Position numbers and translations under genes: made by a program
Part shown: piece by piece, positions 1 through 7,853 of the stretch
How positions within the stretch are numbered: position 1 is the stretch's first letter
Layout: each line of letters begins with the position of its first letter
Assembly: GCA_964590135.1 (NCBI GenBank)
Contig: CAZPVX010000008.1
Span: 1-64,000 of the forward strand
Reading direction: 5' to 3'
Origin: JBDHWI01 sp964590135
GTDB taxonomy: Bacteria; Chloroflexota; Anaerolineae; J036; Brachytrichaceae
Length of the DNA stretch: 64,000 nucleotides
The notes under the pieces: model-generated
The model's input: only the letters and a program-made list of their open reading frames with translations
The model's database searches: none
What the model was told of the DNA's origin: nothing

Positions 1-284
1 CTGAATTTGCCGCAGACGTTGTCGCGGCACAACTGGAAAGGTGGTCTGTGGGACAACTCTTCATTGCGCCAGGCTCCCCTTGGGAGAATGGGTTCATTGA
101 GTCGTTCAATGGCAATGTGCGAACCGAGTTGCTCAATCGCGAATGGTTCTATTCAATCGGAGAAGCGGCGCTCATGATTGAACGATGGCGCTGCTGGTAC
201 AACGAGCAAAGACCTCACAGCGCCCTTGGCGGCCTGACGCCGGCCAAGTTTGCAGCGCAAATGAGCGTCAATGCGTGGCGCTGA
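1..284 (+). pseudogene. IS3-type transposase, C-terminal fragment
   Basis: The open frame runs in from the left edge (readable from base 3) to a TGA at 282-284, so only the C-terminal end of a DDE integrase-core transposase is present. It carries the block PWENGFIESFNGNVRTELLN, which holds the last catalytic glutamate of the IS3-family rve domain, and the usual tail with YNEQRPHSALGG and LTPAKFA. The apparent start at 48 is an internal GTG. Whether the upstream part is intact cannot be seen. No terminal inverted repeat was recognised after the stop. The element lies next to a low-GC gene, which suggests an acquired patch. Confidence 0.85.
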
Positions 285-373
285 GTGTTACTTTCCGTTT
301 GGATTGAATATTTCCCGCAGGTCAGCCCGAATGTCGCAATTGGCCGCCCGATTGTGTTGCCGGGAATGTGCTC

Positions 374-1141
374 ATGGATGGTGACGCAGTGACAAGCACG
401 AAAAAAATTTCCCGTGATTTGCGCGTGTATATAACGGCTATTGCACTATGCTTCAACACAGTTTCATTTAATGGCGTGGCTTACACAGCTTCTGTTACTT
501 CTGCCATTACCTGCACAAGATCATTCTGTCTGGCGCTGCCTGTAGTCAGCGTTGCGCCGCCTCTTCAAATAACCCAATGTGCCACATTTCGTGATCGTGG
601 TGCAACCTGGCATTTGCAGGGCTATGTCCTTAACACTTCGAATAAGACCATCTATAACGCATCAGTGCGCCTGTACGGCAAAACTGAAGCTGGAACATTG
701 GTCACGTCGACTGTTCCTTTGGCGCTGCCAGGGACCTTTCCAGAACAACTCAATCCTTATGAAGCACTATTTGCGGCTCACCCGGGTTATCCACTTAATC
801 CGAATATAGAAATTGTCACCTATACGACAGTCAGCACAACGACTATTGAACCACTCACTGTCGTGACCAGCCGCACAGTTGGCACAGGCAACGTTGAAGC
901 AATCTTCCGAAATGACACATCTAGTGCAATTTATCAAGCGCAAGCAGTGATTGGGAAGATGTATATTGGCTCATCATGTTGGGGATTTGCGCCACCAGAA
1001 CCAAATGGCTTCTCATACGTATATCCGCCCTATGCCATCGCACCTCTTGTTAGACCAGGTGAAGCTGTGACTTACACCTTTCCGGTTGGCTCTTTCACTC
1101 AGCACTGGGTCATCTTCGCGCAAGGGGTTGTCTCGCCCTAA
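374..1141 (+). CDS. secreted hypothetical protein, low GC
   Basis: The protein has about 255 residues from the ATG at 374; an in-frame GTG lies at 368. The N-terminus is basic and is followed by a hydrophobic stretch (VYITAIALCFN), consistent with a signal peptide or membrane anchor. The middle, around GYVLNTSNKTIYNASVRLYG, loosely resembles FxLYD-type beta-sandwich domains of secreted proteins, but no catalytic motif is visible. The gene is visibly poorer in GC than its neighbours and follows a transposase remnant, so it may be horizontally acquired. Its TAA overlaps the stop codon of the convergent ribF, leaving no terminator between them. Function unknown. Confidence 0.6.
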   Translation: MDGDAVTSTKKISRDLRVYITAIALCFNTVSFNGVAYTASVTSAITCTRSFCLALPVVSVAPPLQITQCATFRDRGATWHLQGYVLNTSNKTIYNASVRLYGKTEAGTLVTSTVPLALPGTFPEQLNPYEALFAAHPGYPLNPNIEIVTYTTVSTTTIEPLTVVTSRTVGTGNVEAIFRNDTSSAIYQAQAVIGKMYIGSSCWGFAPPEPNGFSYVYPPYAIAPLVRPGEAVTYTFPVGSFTQHWVIFAQGVVSP

Positions 1142-1890
1142 ACGAACTCAACGACGACTTCGCGCCGGCCTTCCTTCAGCGCGTGCCGCAGCGTGATGCC
1201 GCACGGCGCATCCATCGATAGCGTGGCCTCATTCACACGCCCCTCGATCAAGACAGGATAACTGCCCGGCGCGGGCAGCCAGTGCAGCGAATCAACGCAC
1301 AACTGGTTTTCGCCATCGTATTCCGCGCGCACGGCGAAGGGCCGGCCCAGGCACAGGCTCGCGTCGCGCACGTCGCCATGCGCCAACGCATCGCGAATGC
1401 GCGTGCTGCTGATCGCTTCCGGCCCCAGATTCAACTCGGTGATCACGTTCACATCGAAGCCGCGCCGCCGGCCGGCTTCCTGTAAATATGCCGCGTCCCC
1501 CTGCCGCTTGTGGCCCATCGCAAAGTCGTGCCCAACCCACAAGCTGACCATGCCGAGATGATCGACCATCCAATCGACGAATTGCGCCGCCGGCGTCTGC
1601 GCCATTGCCATCGAAAATTCCAACTGCACAATGATCTCCACGCCCAGCGCAGACATGGCGTCGGCCTTTTCCGAGGGCAGCGTCAAGTATTTGGCCGGCG
1701 CGCGCCCCAGCACGATGCGCGGGTGCGGGAAGAATGTGACGATGGCCGGCTGCACGCCGCGCGCCTTTGCATCGCTCACCACGGAGTGAATCAGTTGCTG
1801 ATGGCCGAGATGCACGCCGTCGAAGGTGCCGACGGTGCAGACGGTCGCGACGGGCTGCGGGATGTCTTCAAACGTGTGGAACAGTTGCAT
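1138..1890 (-). CDS. ribF: RibF-type FMN adenylyltransferase (FAD synthetase), no recognisable kinase domain
   Basis: The 250-residue protein should convert FMN and ATP to FAD. The nucleotidyltransferase domain is complete: TFDGVHLGHQ at residues 22-31, FFPHP at 53-57 and SSTRIRDAL at 161-169. After GRPFAV (182-187) bifunctional RibF proteins normally continue into a riboflavin-kinase barrel with a GRTLGFPTAN-type motif. Here only about 63 residues follow and that motif is absent, although PAPGSYPV and REVVVEFV look like remnants of barrel strands. Usual RibF length is about 300 residues. The start lies 23 nt inside truB, the common truB-ribF order, so the two are probably translationally coupled. 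Flavokinase activity from this protein is doubtful. Confidence 0.82.
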   Translation of the reverse strand: MQLFHTFEDIPQPVATVCTVGTFDGVHLGHQQLIHSVVSDAKARGVQPAIVTFFPHPRIVLGRAPAKYLTLPSEKADAMSALGVEIIVQLEFSMAMAQTPAAQFVDWMVDHLGMVSLWVGHDFAMGHKRQGDAAYLQEAGRRRGFDVNVITELNLGPEAISSTRIRDALAHGDVRDASLCLGRPFAVRAEYDGENQLCVDSLHWLPAPGSYPVLIEGRVNEATLSMDAPCGITLRHALKEGRREVVVEFV

Positions 1891-2794
1891 CGAACACCTT
1901 CACCGGTGCCAGCATTTTCCCATCCCAGCGCGAAATGGCAATGAACTTGTTGTGCGCGTCGCAAGTTCGAAAGAGTTGTCCCTCACCCCAGCCCTCTCCC
2001 AAAGGGAGAGGGGGTAAGAGGCGCTGCCCATTCAACAGCTTGCGCGTTTGTTCGTCATCGAGTTGCACCGCCGGCCAGTCGGCTACCGCGCGCTCCATTG
2101 GCAACAGGAGCGATTCAGCACGACCTTCCTTCGCCGCCAGTTCCAGTTGTTCGAGTGTGACCGCGTCACGCAAGGTGAACACGCCGGCCTGCACTCTGCG
2201 CAATGCCGCCAGATGCCCGCCGCAGCCCAGTGCAGCGCCAATGTCGCGCGCGAGCGAGCGGATATAAGTGCCGGCGCTGCAGCGCACAGAAACGCACAGC
2301 GTAGAGCGCGGAGCGCCGGCATCGCTGTCCCGCTCTGCATTCAGGCGGATCTCGTGAATGGTCACCCGCCTCGCATCCAACTCGACCGTCTCACCCTTTC
2401 GCGCAAGGACATAGGCGCGCTGGCCGCCCTTTTGAATCGCGCTGAATTGCGGCGGCACTTGCTCGATCTCGCCGCTAAACAGATGCTCCAGCCGGCGTAA
2501 ATCTGCATCATCCATCGCTGGCACAGGTCGCGTCGCGATCACCTCACCCTCAGCGTCGTCGGTATTGGTCTGCTCGCCCAGCGCAATCACGCCCTCATAG
2601 ACCTTGTCCTCGCCGAGCAGATATTCACTCAGGCGGGTGGCGTGTCCGATGCACAACACCAGCACCCCGGTCGCCATTGGGTCGAGCGTGCCGGCGTGGC
2701 CGATGCGCTTTTCGCGCAATAGCCGGCGCGCCCGCGCAACCACGTCGTGGCTGGTCATGCCCTGCGATTTGTCGATGATGAGAAGGCCGTTCAT
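1868..2794 (-). CDS. truB: tRNA pseudouridine(55) synthase TruB
   Basis: TruB makes pseudouridine 55 in the T-loop of tRNAs. The 308-residue protein shows the N-terminal block NGLLIIDKSQGMTSHDVV and the catalytic block GHAGTLDPMATGVL, with Asp38 as the expected nucleophile. KVYEG and SGEIEQVPPQFSAIQ follow. Near the C-terminus, residues 261-272 (PPLPLGEGWGEG) are the translation of a palindromic intergenic-type repeat at 1978-2017 that sits in frame between the synthase core and the last 36 residues. The gene overlaps ribF by 23 nt and follows a methylase gene by about 50 nt. Confidence 0.93.
   Translation of the reverse strand: MNGLLIIDKSQGMTSHDVVARARRLLREKRIGHAGTLDPMATGVLVLCIGHATRLSEYLLGEDKVYEGVIALGEQTNTDDAEGEVIATRPVPAMDDADLRRLEHLFSGEIEQVPPQFSAIQKGGQRAYVLARKGETVELDARRVTIHEIRLNAERDSDAGAPRSTLCVSVRCSAGTYIRSLARDIGAALGCGGHLAALRRVQAGVFTLRDAVTLEQLELAAKEGRAESLLLPMERAVADWPAVQLDDEQTRKLLNGQRLLPPLPLGEGWGEGQLFRTCDAHNKFIAISRWDGKMLAPVKVFDATVPHV
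1978..2017. repeat. palindromic repeat of the PLPLGEG type inside truB
   Basis: This GC-rich element holds CCCTCTCCC and GGGAGAGGG arms (1992-2000 and 2004-2012) around AAA, preceded by CCTCACCCCAG. The same sequence type is widespread in bacterial genomes, mostly between genes, where its translation gives strings such as PLPLGEGWGEG. Here it lies in frame within the truB C-terminus. Confidence 0.75.
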
Positions 2795-2845
2795 GAGAAA
2801 AGAGGCATTGCGTGATTGAGCCGTTGTGCCATTGAGGCCGCTTTG

Positions 2846-3841
2846 TCACTCCTTCACCAAAGTCACCACATCGCGCTGCTTGATCACACGATCGACGCGA
2901 TGTTGCATCTGGTCGTAGGGTGAACCGACAAGGGCGCGCATGGACGAGGCTGATGACGCCAGTGCGACCATCTCCTCGCGCGAGAAGCGCGTTGCGTCCC
3001 ACGCCATGACGATGGCGCCGCCGGCCTGCAACATGCCGGCCCACACCGGCAGCGCCTCACGCAACAGATCAGCCAACGCGCCGTGATGCTGGATGCCATA
3101 CGGCAGATCAGTGACGAGGAGATGCGGACGCTTGAGCGTATGCATGAGTTCGGCAGATTGCAGTGTGTCGCCGCGCGCAAAGGCGCATTGCTGCTGTGCC
3201 GTGCCGATGGTGAAATTCCAGCGCCGGCCGTATTTCTTCATGCGCTCCTCTTTCTCTTCAAAGGGGATGCGCTGCTCGCGGCAGAACTGCGCGATAAACG
3301 GCGCGGTGCTTTCCACGTCTTCCTTGTCCTGCTCCACGCCCATCGCGCTTGCGCCCAACACCAGCGCCGCCAGCAACGTCGTGCCGCCGCCCATCAGCGG
3401 GTCGAACACGCGCAAGTCGCGCCACGGCGCGCCGGCGAAGGCGCTGCTGAAACGCGCGACATTGAGCATGAAGTGGGTGAATGACTCGCTTGTTTTGCCC
3501 CGATAACGCCGCGCTGTCATCAGCTCGATCGGCAGCGCCGGCGCAAAGCCCGTTTCCAGCGGCCTCAAAAAAGGGCCGGCCGCTTCACCGATGCGCTCGA
3601 AGAAATCGAAATATGCGCTGGTCATCGCCAGCCCGCCCAATTCGCGCAATTGCACTTCGCTCACGAGCGACGATAAGCCGGCCTTCAAATAGGCCTGGCC
3701 GCCAAGCGTGATAGGGTCGAGTGAGGTGATGGCCGCGCCGATGGAGCTGAGTTGCAATTCCGCCGGCGCAAGCGCACTGGCCAGCGCGCTATATTGCGTG
3801 CTGCGTTGCGGCGCGATCTGGGCAAGCAAAACAGGCATCAT
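2846..3841 (-). CDS. SAM-dependent RNA/DNA methylase, TRM11/UPF0020-like
   Basis: The 331-residue protein has a Rossmann methyltransferase core: motif I at 146-155 (FDPLMGGGTT) and a motif IV TDLPYG at 244-249. The D/N-L-P-Y-G form is typical of UPF0020/TRM11-type enzymes that methylate exocyclic amino groups of RNA bases. The N-terminal ~110 residues may be a substrate-binding region, but no clear THUMP domain is visible. The start codon overlaps the stop of nrnA by 4 nt (ATGA), and truB follows, so co-transcription with RNA-maturation genes supports an RNA substrate. The exact target is unknown. Confidence 0.75.
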   Translation of the reverse strand: MMPVLLAQIAPQRSTQYSALASALAPAELQLSSIGAAITSLDPITLGGQAYLKAGLSSLVSEVQLRELGGLAMTSAYFDFFERIGEAAGPFLRPLETGFAPALPIELMTARRYRGKTSESFTHFMLNVARFSSAFAGAPWRDLRVFDPLMGGGTTLLAALVLGASAMGVEQDKEDVESTAPFIAQFCREQRIPFEEKEERMKKYGRRWNFTIGTAQQQCAFARGDTLQSAELMHTLKRPHLLVTDLPYGIQHHGALADLLREALPVWAGMLQAGGAIVMAWDATRFSREEMVALASSASSMRALVGSPYDQMQHRVDRVIKQRDVVTLVKE

Positions 3842-4821
3842 GCCTCTCGAATGACTTGCTTCAAACGCGAAATGACGCGATTCACCGCGTCGCGCATGGG
3901 GCCAGGCAGGGTGCAGCCGGCCGCCGCCGGGTGGCCGCCGCCGCCCAACTCCAGCGCCACTTGCGACACATCGAAGCCGGGCTGTGCGCGCAGGCTCACA
4001 TCGACGTCGCCGCTCGACAACTCGACAAACACCGCAGCCACATCCACGTCATTGACTGTGATGAGCGTGCCAACTAGGCCGGCATCGCCGCGGTCTTCCT
4101 TCACGCCCAACTCCTTGCGCAGCTTGCGCGGCAGCGTGGCATACGCCACCCGCCCGTCGAGCCTGGCGTTCACGATGCCAGCGCCGAGCAACTTGATCTG
4201 CTCGAACGAGCGCAACACCAGCGCCTGGCGTGTCACTTCCTGCAGATTGCCGCCACTGCGCATCAACTCCATCGCGGCAGCCAGCGTGTCGGGCGTGGTG
4301 TTGCTGGTGCGAAAAGCCAGCGTATCGGTGATGACGCCGGTGAGCAGGGCATTCGCAATATCCGGCGTGATCGTGATGTCCATGCGCTTGAGCAACACGA
4401 GAATCACCTCAGCAGTGGACGACATGCCTGGCTCAACCACATTCACCGCGCCGAAGTGGGTGTTAGTGATGTGGTGATCGAAGACGAGGATGGGCGTATG
4501 GGCATATTGCGCCGGCACGAAGACGCTCCCCAGTCGCTGCATATCGCTGGCGTCGAGTGAGACGATCAGGTCATATTCACCTTCGCCGGCCTGCTTCATA
4601 TCGAATATGCCGTTGAGATAGCTGAAACGCGGGTGCGGCGCATCCTGACAGGCCGGCGTCACCTGCTTGCCCAGCCCGCGCATGGCGTGGGCAAAACCGA
4701 GCAGGCTGCCCAGTGCATCCCCATCCGGCGACACATGTGTGATCGCCAGAATGCGAGATGCGCGCCGCAGATAGCCTTCTGCTGCGCTCCACACCTGCGG
4801 GTCGGTCATCATCTTCGACAT
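3838..4821 (-). CDS. nrnA: DHH-family phosphoesterase (NrnA-like oligoribonuclease/pAp phosphatase)
   Basis: Members of this family degrade short oligonucleotides and dephosphorylate pAp. The DHH core is clear: HVSPDGDALGS near residue 30, VSLDASD, and VFDHHITNTHFG, all metal ligands. The C-terminal DHHA1 domain ends with GGGGHPAAAGC. The frame is open to a TTG at 4842, but the ATG at 4821, or those at 4812 and 4809, fits better because the upstream bases form the loop and tail of a strong hairpin. It sits after rbfA and overlaps the next methylase gene, the usual rbfA-nrnA-truB neighbourhood. Confidence 0.88.
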   Translation of the reverse strand: MSKMMTDPQVWSAAEGYLRRASRILAITHVSPDGDALGSLLGFAHAMRGLGKQVTPACQDAPHPRFSYLNGIFDMKQAGEGEYDLIVSLDASDMQRLGSVFVPAQYAHTPILVFDHHITNTHFGAVNVVEPGMSSTAEVILVLLKRMDITITPDIANALLTGVITDTLAFRTSNTTPDTLAAAMELMRSGGNLQEVTRQALVLRSFEQIKLLGAGIVNARLDGRVAYATLPRKLRKELGVKEDRGDAGLVGTLITVNDVDVAAVFVELSSGDVDVSLRAQPGFDVSQVALELGGGGHPAAAGCTLPGPMRDAVNRVISRLKQVIREA

Positions 4822-4844
4822 TTCTTCAAGCAAACAAATCAAAG

Positions 4845-4895
4845 CGTCCTGGGCAGAGTGCGATGACTCACGTCTGTCGCACTTTGCCCAGGACG
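4845..4895 (-). terminator. strong hairpin/terminator between rbfA and nrnA
   Basis: Two 19-nt arms (4845-4863 and 4877-4895) pair with one wobble or mismatch around a 13-nt loop. On the minus strand the hairpin begins one base after the rbfA TAA and is followed by a T-rich stretch (CTTTGATTTGTTTG). This fits an intrinsic terminator or attenuator that separates the nusA-rbfA part from the nrnA-ribF part. Confidence 0.75.
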
Positions 4896-4896
4896 T

Positions 4897-5256
4897 TTAT
4901 GCGTCAGTGCCCTGCTGCCGTTTCAAGTCATCCAGCAGCCGGCTCATGTGGTCGCCGTATTCCAACGACGGATCGAACTCAAATGTGATATGCGGCGTGT
5001 TGCGCGTGCGCAGCCGCCGGCCCAACTCATGCGTCACCCAGCCCTGCGCGCTCCGCAACCCTTCCGCAACTTCCTCTTTCTTCGCGTCGTCGCCGATCAG
5101 GCTATAGAACACCTTCGCAAACTTCGTATCGGGCGAGACTTCCACGTCGGTGATCGTCACACCCTCCACGCGCGGATCATTCAACTCGTTGCCGACCAGT
5201 TGCACCACATGCCGGCGGATCAAATCAGTGATGCGTTGCTCGTATCGCTTGCTCAT
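4897..5256 (-). CDS. rbfA: ribosome-binding factor A
   Basis: RbfA is a cold-shock-related KH-fold factor for 30S subunit maturation. The 119-residue protein has the expected MSKRYEQRITDLIRRHV start, then DPRVEGVTITDVEVSPD and AKVFYSL, and ends with the RLRTRNTPHITFEFDPSLEY region typical of the family. Length is normal. It lies between infB and nrnA, with a hairpin in each gap, one just before its start and one just after its stop. No strong Shine-Dalgarno sequence precedes the ATG, so initiation may depend on the upstream hairpin or on coupling. Confidence 0.95.
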   Translation of the reverse strand: MSKRYEQRITDLIRRHVVQLVGNELNDPRVEGVTITDVEVSPDTKFAKVFYSLIGDDAKKEEVAEGLRSAQGWVTHELGRRLRTRNTPHITFEFDPSLEYGDHMSRLLDDLKRQQGTDA

Positions 5257-5264
5257 CTCAATGC

Positions 5265-5297
5265 AGAAGCCAGGTCTCTTTAGAGCACCTGGCTTCT
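5265..5297 (-). promoter_or_regulatory. intercistronic hairpin between infB and rbfA
   Basis: Perfect 11-nt arms AGAAGCCAGGT (5265-5275) and ACCTGGCTTCT (5287-5297) enclose an 11-nt loop that contains a further CTCT/AGAG pairing. On the minus strand it starts 7 nt after the infB stop and ends about 8 nt before the rbfA ATG. There is no T-run, so RNA processing, stability or translational control is more likely than termination. Confidence 0.7.
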
Positions 5298-5304
5298 CTA
5301 TATG

Positions 5305-7281
5305 CTATCGCGCCTGCTCTTCTTCCGTCAAGAACTCGATGATGTCGCCGGCCTTGAAGTCACTGAAGCCGTCGATGCCAACGCCGCACTCGAAGCCCTG
5401 GCGCACTTCCTTTGCATCCTCGGTCAGGCGCTTGAGCGAGCCGACATTGCCGGTGAAGACCGGCGCGCCGGCGCGCATCACGCGCGCCTTCACATTGCGC
5501 TGCGCCATGCCGCTCGTCACGCGCACGCCGGCGATCAAACCCACTTTCGGAATCTTGAAGGTCTGACGCACTTCTGCGACGCCAACCACCTTCTCAACGA
5601 TCTTCGGCGCAAGCAGGCCCTTCATCGCCAGCTCCACATCCTCGAGCAGCTTGTAGATCACGTCATACAGGCGCACGTCGACGCCGGCGCTTTCGGCCTT
5701 ACGCCGCGCCGCTGTGTCCATGCTCACTTCGTAGCCCAGAATCACGGCGCCAGATGCCAGCGCCAGTTCCACATCGCTTTCGGTGATGGCGCCTGTGCCC
5801 TGCATGATCACATCCAGACGCACGTTGTCGCCCTTCTCGGTGTTGATGGACGCATTCAACTTGTTCAGTTGCTCAACCAGCGGCGGCAGCGATCCCTGGT
5901 TGCTGGCCTTCACCACCAACAGCAACTTGGTGGCTTGGCTGGCCTTCGCCATCGCAAAGTATTGCTCCAGACTGGTTGCGCGACCGCTGCCTCCGATGCG
6001 CTGGCGGTTGGCGAGATTTTGCGCTGCAAGCGCCTTTGCCGTGCGATCATCTTCAACCACTTCAAACACATCGCCGGCTGCCGGCACATCGCTCATGCCG
6101 GTGATGCTGACCGGCACCGACGGCGATGCCTTCTTGATGCGCTGACCGCGAAAATCGATCATCGCGCGCACGCGCCCGCTCACCGTGCCGGCGACAAACG
6201 CATCGCCCACATTCAGCGTGCCATTCTGCACCAGCACCGTCGCCGTCGCGCCCTCGCGCTTGCTCAGGTTGCTCTCAATCACCGTGCCAACCGCCTTGCG
6301 ATCTGCATTGGCCTTGATCGTGTCGAGCGATTCCGCGACAAGCAGAATGCCTTCAATCAGATCGTCGATGCCCTTGCGCTGCTTGGCCGACACCGGCACA
6401 AACAGTGTGTCGCCGCCCCAGTCATCTGGCGTCAGACCGAGTTCGGCCAATTCCTTCTTCACCAGGTCGGGGTTGGCGTTGGGCTTATCGATCTTGTTTA
6501 CTGCAACCACGATCGGCACCTGCGCCGCCTTCGCGTGCGCGAGCGCCTCTTTCGTCTGCGGCATCACGCCGTCATCGGCAGCCACGACCAGCACTGCCAC
6601 GTCGGTCACCTGCGCGCCGCGCGCGCGCATTGCGGTGAACGCCTCGTGTCCCGGCGTGTCGATGAAGGTGACCTTCTTGCCCTGGTGATCGACCATGTAA
6701 GCGCCAATATGCTGGGTGATGCCGCCGGCCTCACCGGATGCCACTTCAGTCTTGCGAATGGCATCAAGCAAGGATGTCTTGCCATGATCGACATGACCCA
6801 TGATCGTAACGACCGGCGGGCGCGTAGCCAGAGCGTCGGCGTTCTCGGCTTGCTCCTTCGCAAAAAGGCGTTGGCGCAAGGTGGTCACCTTGCCGCCCGG
6901 GGCCGGTTTGCCGTCCGGCGTCACCAGCGCCTCTTCGGGGATCTGCGATTCGACGATGATCGGGATGGGTTTGGCTTCCCAGCCAAACGCGCCGGCGACG
7001 ATTGCCGCCGTGTCAAAATCGAGCTGCTGGTTGATCGTCGCCATCACACCGTTCTGCATCAACTCGCGGATGATGTTGATCGGGCTGATGTTGATCTTGG
7101 TTGCCAGATCGCGCAACGAAATGGACTCGGGCAACTCGATGGTCTTTGGCTCCGCCGGCCGAGATGGGCCGGTGTTGCGCGGTGGCGGGCCGCCTGGACG
7201 CTGGCCGCCGCCATGATGGCGACTTTGGCCCTGTGCGTTGCCTGCCGGCCGCGCCGGCGCTCTTGATGTATTTACAGCCAT
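5305..7281 (-). CDS. infB: translation initiation factor IF-2
   Basis: IF-2 is the GTPase that places initiator tRNA on the 30S subunit. From the ATG at 7281, which has a GAGGTG Shine-Dalgarno site 4 nt upstream, the protein has 658 residues. The N-terminal part is short: a basic, Pro/Gly-rich stretch and one IF2N module (IELPESISLRDLATKINI). The G domain carries GHVDHGKTS, DTPGHEAF, NKID and SAK. Domains II and III and the C-terminal tRNA-binding domain follow in normal order. A TTG 36 nt upstream could extend the frame but lacks support. A structured leader lies between ylxR and this gene. Confidence 0.97.
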   Translation of the reverse strand: MAVNTSRAPARPAGNAQGQSRHHGGGQRPGGPPPRNTGPSRPAEPKTIELPESISLRDLATKINISPINIIRELMQNGVMATINQQLDFDTAAIVAGAFGWEAKPIPIIVESQIPEEALVTPDGKPAPGGKVTTLRQRLFAKEQAENADALATRPPVVTIMGHVDHGKTSLLDAIRKTEVASGEAGGITQHIGAYMVDHQGKKVTFIDTPGHEAFTAMRARGAQVTDVAVLVVAADDGVMPQTKEALAHAKAAQVPIVVAVNKIDKPNANPDLVKKELAELGLTPDDWGGDTLFVPVSAKQRKGIDDLIEGILLVAESLDTIKANADRKAVGTVIESNLSKREGATATVLVQNGTLNVGDAFVAGTVSGRVRAMIDFRGQRIKKASPSVPVSITGMSDVPAAGDVFEVVEDDRTAKALAAQNLANRQRIGGSGRATSLEQYFAMAKASQATKLLLVVKASNQGSLPPLVEQLNKLNASINTEKGDNVRLDVIMQGTGAITESDVELALASGAVILGYEVSMDTAARRKAESAGVDVRLYDVIYKLLEDVELAMKGLLAPKIVEKVVGVAEVRQTFKIPKVGLIAGVRVTSGMAQRNVKARVMRAGAPVFTGNVGSLKRLTEDAKEVRQGFECGVGIDGFSDFKAGDIIEFLTEEEQAR

Positions 7282-7322
7282 ACTGCACCTCGTGCAATGG
7301 CCCGGGCTGCGCAGCACCGGCT

Positions 7323-7390
7323 TGGAGTGGAGGCTTCAGCCGGCGTTCGATGCGATGGTCGCCGAACGGCAGGCTCAAGCCTCTACTCCA
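7323..7390 (-). promoter_or_regulatory. long inverted repeat in the infB leader
   Basis: Arms of 19 nt at 7323-7341 and 7372-7390 pair with a few mismatches, and an inner CGGCGTTCG/CGAACGG pairing extends the stem. It lies upstream of the infB Shine-Dalgarno site. It may be a structured 5' leader, a pause site or a processing site in the ylxR-infB gap. Confidence 0.55.
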
Positions 7391-7439
7391 CGTTGCCTTG
7401 CTGCATGTCACTGCGCCTTCTGCGCATCCCAGGCAACAA

Positions 7440-7466
7440 CAACGCAGGCTATTGAGGCCTGCGTTG
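7440..7466 (-). promoter_or_regulatory. hairpin after ylxR
   Basis: Perfect 10-nt arms CAACGCAGGC (7440-7449) and GCCTGCGTTG (7457-7466) enclose a 7-nt loop. An adjacent shorter pairing, GTTGCCT/AGGCAAC (7392-7398 and 7431-7437), could form a tandem stem. It lies about 65 nt after the ylxR stop on the minus strand. Confidence 0.6.
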
Positions 7467-7529
7467 CTTGTGTCAATGTCAGGAATGTTTTCGGCGCTGT
7501 CTTCAACCTGTTCAGTTCATTTGCAATGC

Positions 7530-7853
7530 TCAATTGAACTGGCTGAAGTACGCCAGGATGGCCTCTTCATCCTCTTTCAACAACGGCTGCTCAAACTCAG
7601 CCTCGAATCGTCTCAGGCTAATAGCCTGCTCAGCAGCCACGCGGCTCTTTGAAAGATACACGCCGCGGCTGCCGGCTCGCTTGCCTGTCAAGTCAATCAC
7701 AATGTGACTGTCTTCGGTCCTGATCAGACGAATCATGTCTCGCTTGGCATGCTGCGTGCGCGTGCCGATGCAGGTGCGCATTGGCACATGCCTGGCGCGG
7801 GCGCGCTTCGGCTTGCCCTGCTTTGCAGCGGGCTGGCCGGCATCAGTCTTCAT
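7530..7853 (-). CDS. ylxR: YlxR-family RNA-binding protein (RnpM-like)
   Basis: YlxR/RnpM is a small RNA-binding protein encoded between nusA and infB in many bacteria; in Bacillus it is reported to modulate RNase P. The 107-residue protein shows the family pattern RTCIGTRTQHAKRDMIRLIR followed by IVIDLTGKRAGSRGVYLSKS. The more usual RxCxGCR second cysteine is replaced by threonine. The longer frame to 7922 begins inside nusA; the ATG at 7853 gives a normal start and an 11-nt overlap with nusA, implying coupling. Confidence 0.85.
   Translation of the reverse strand: MKTDAGQPAAKQGKPKRARARHVPMRTCIGTRTQHAKRDMIRLIRTEDSHIVIDLTGKRAGSRGVYLSKSRVAAEQAISLRRFEAEFEQPLLKEDEEAILAYFSQFN

Noticed and set aside
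5302..7266. 654-codon open frame on the plus strand opposite infB
   Set aside because: It is the GC-driven antisense shadow of infB, which has complete GTPase motifs and a Shine-Dalgarno site; the translation is Arg/His/Ala-rich with no motif.
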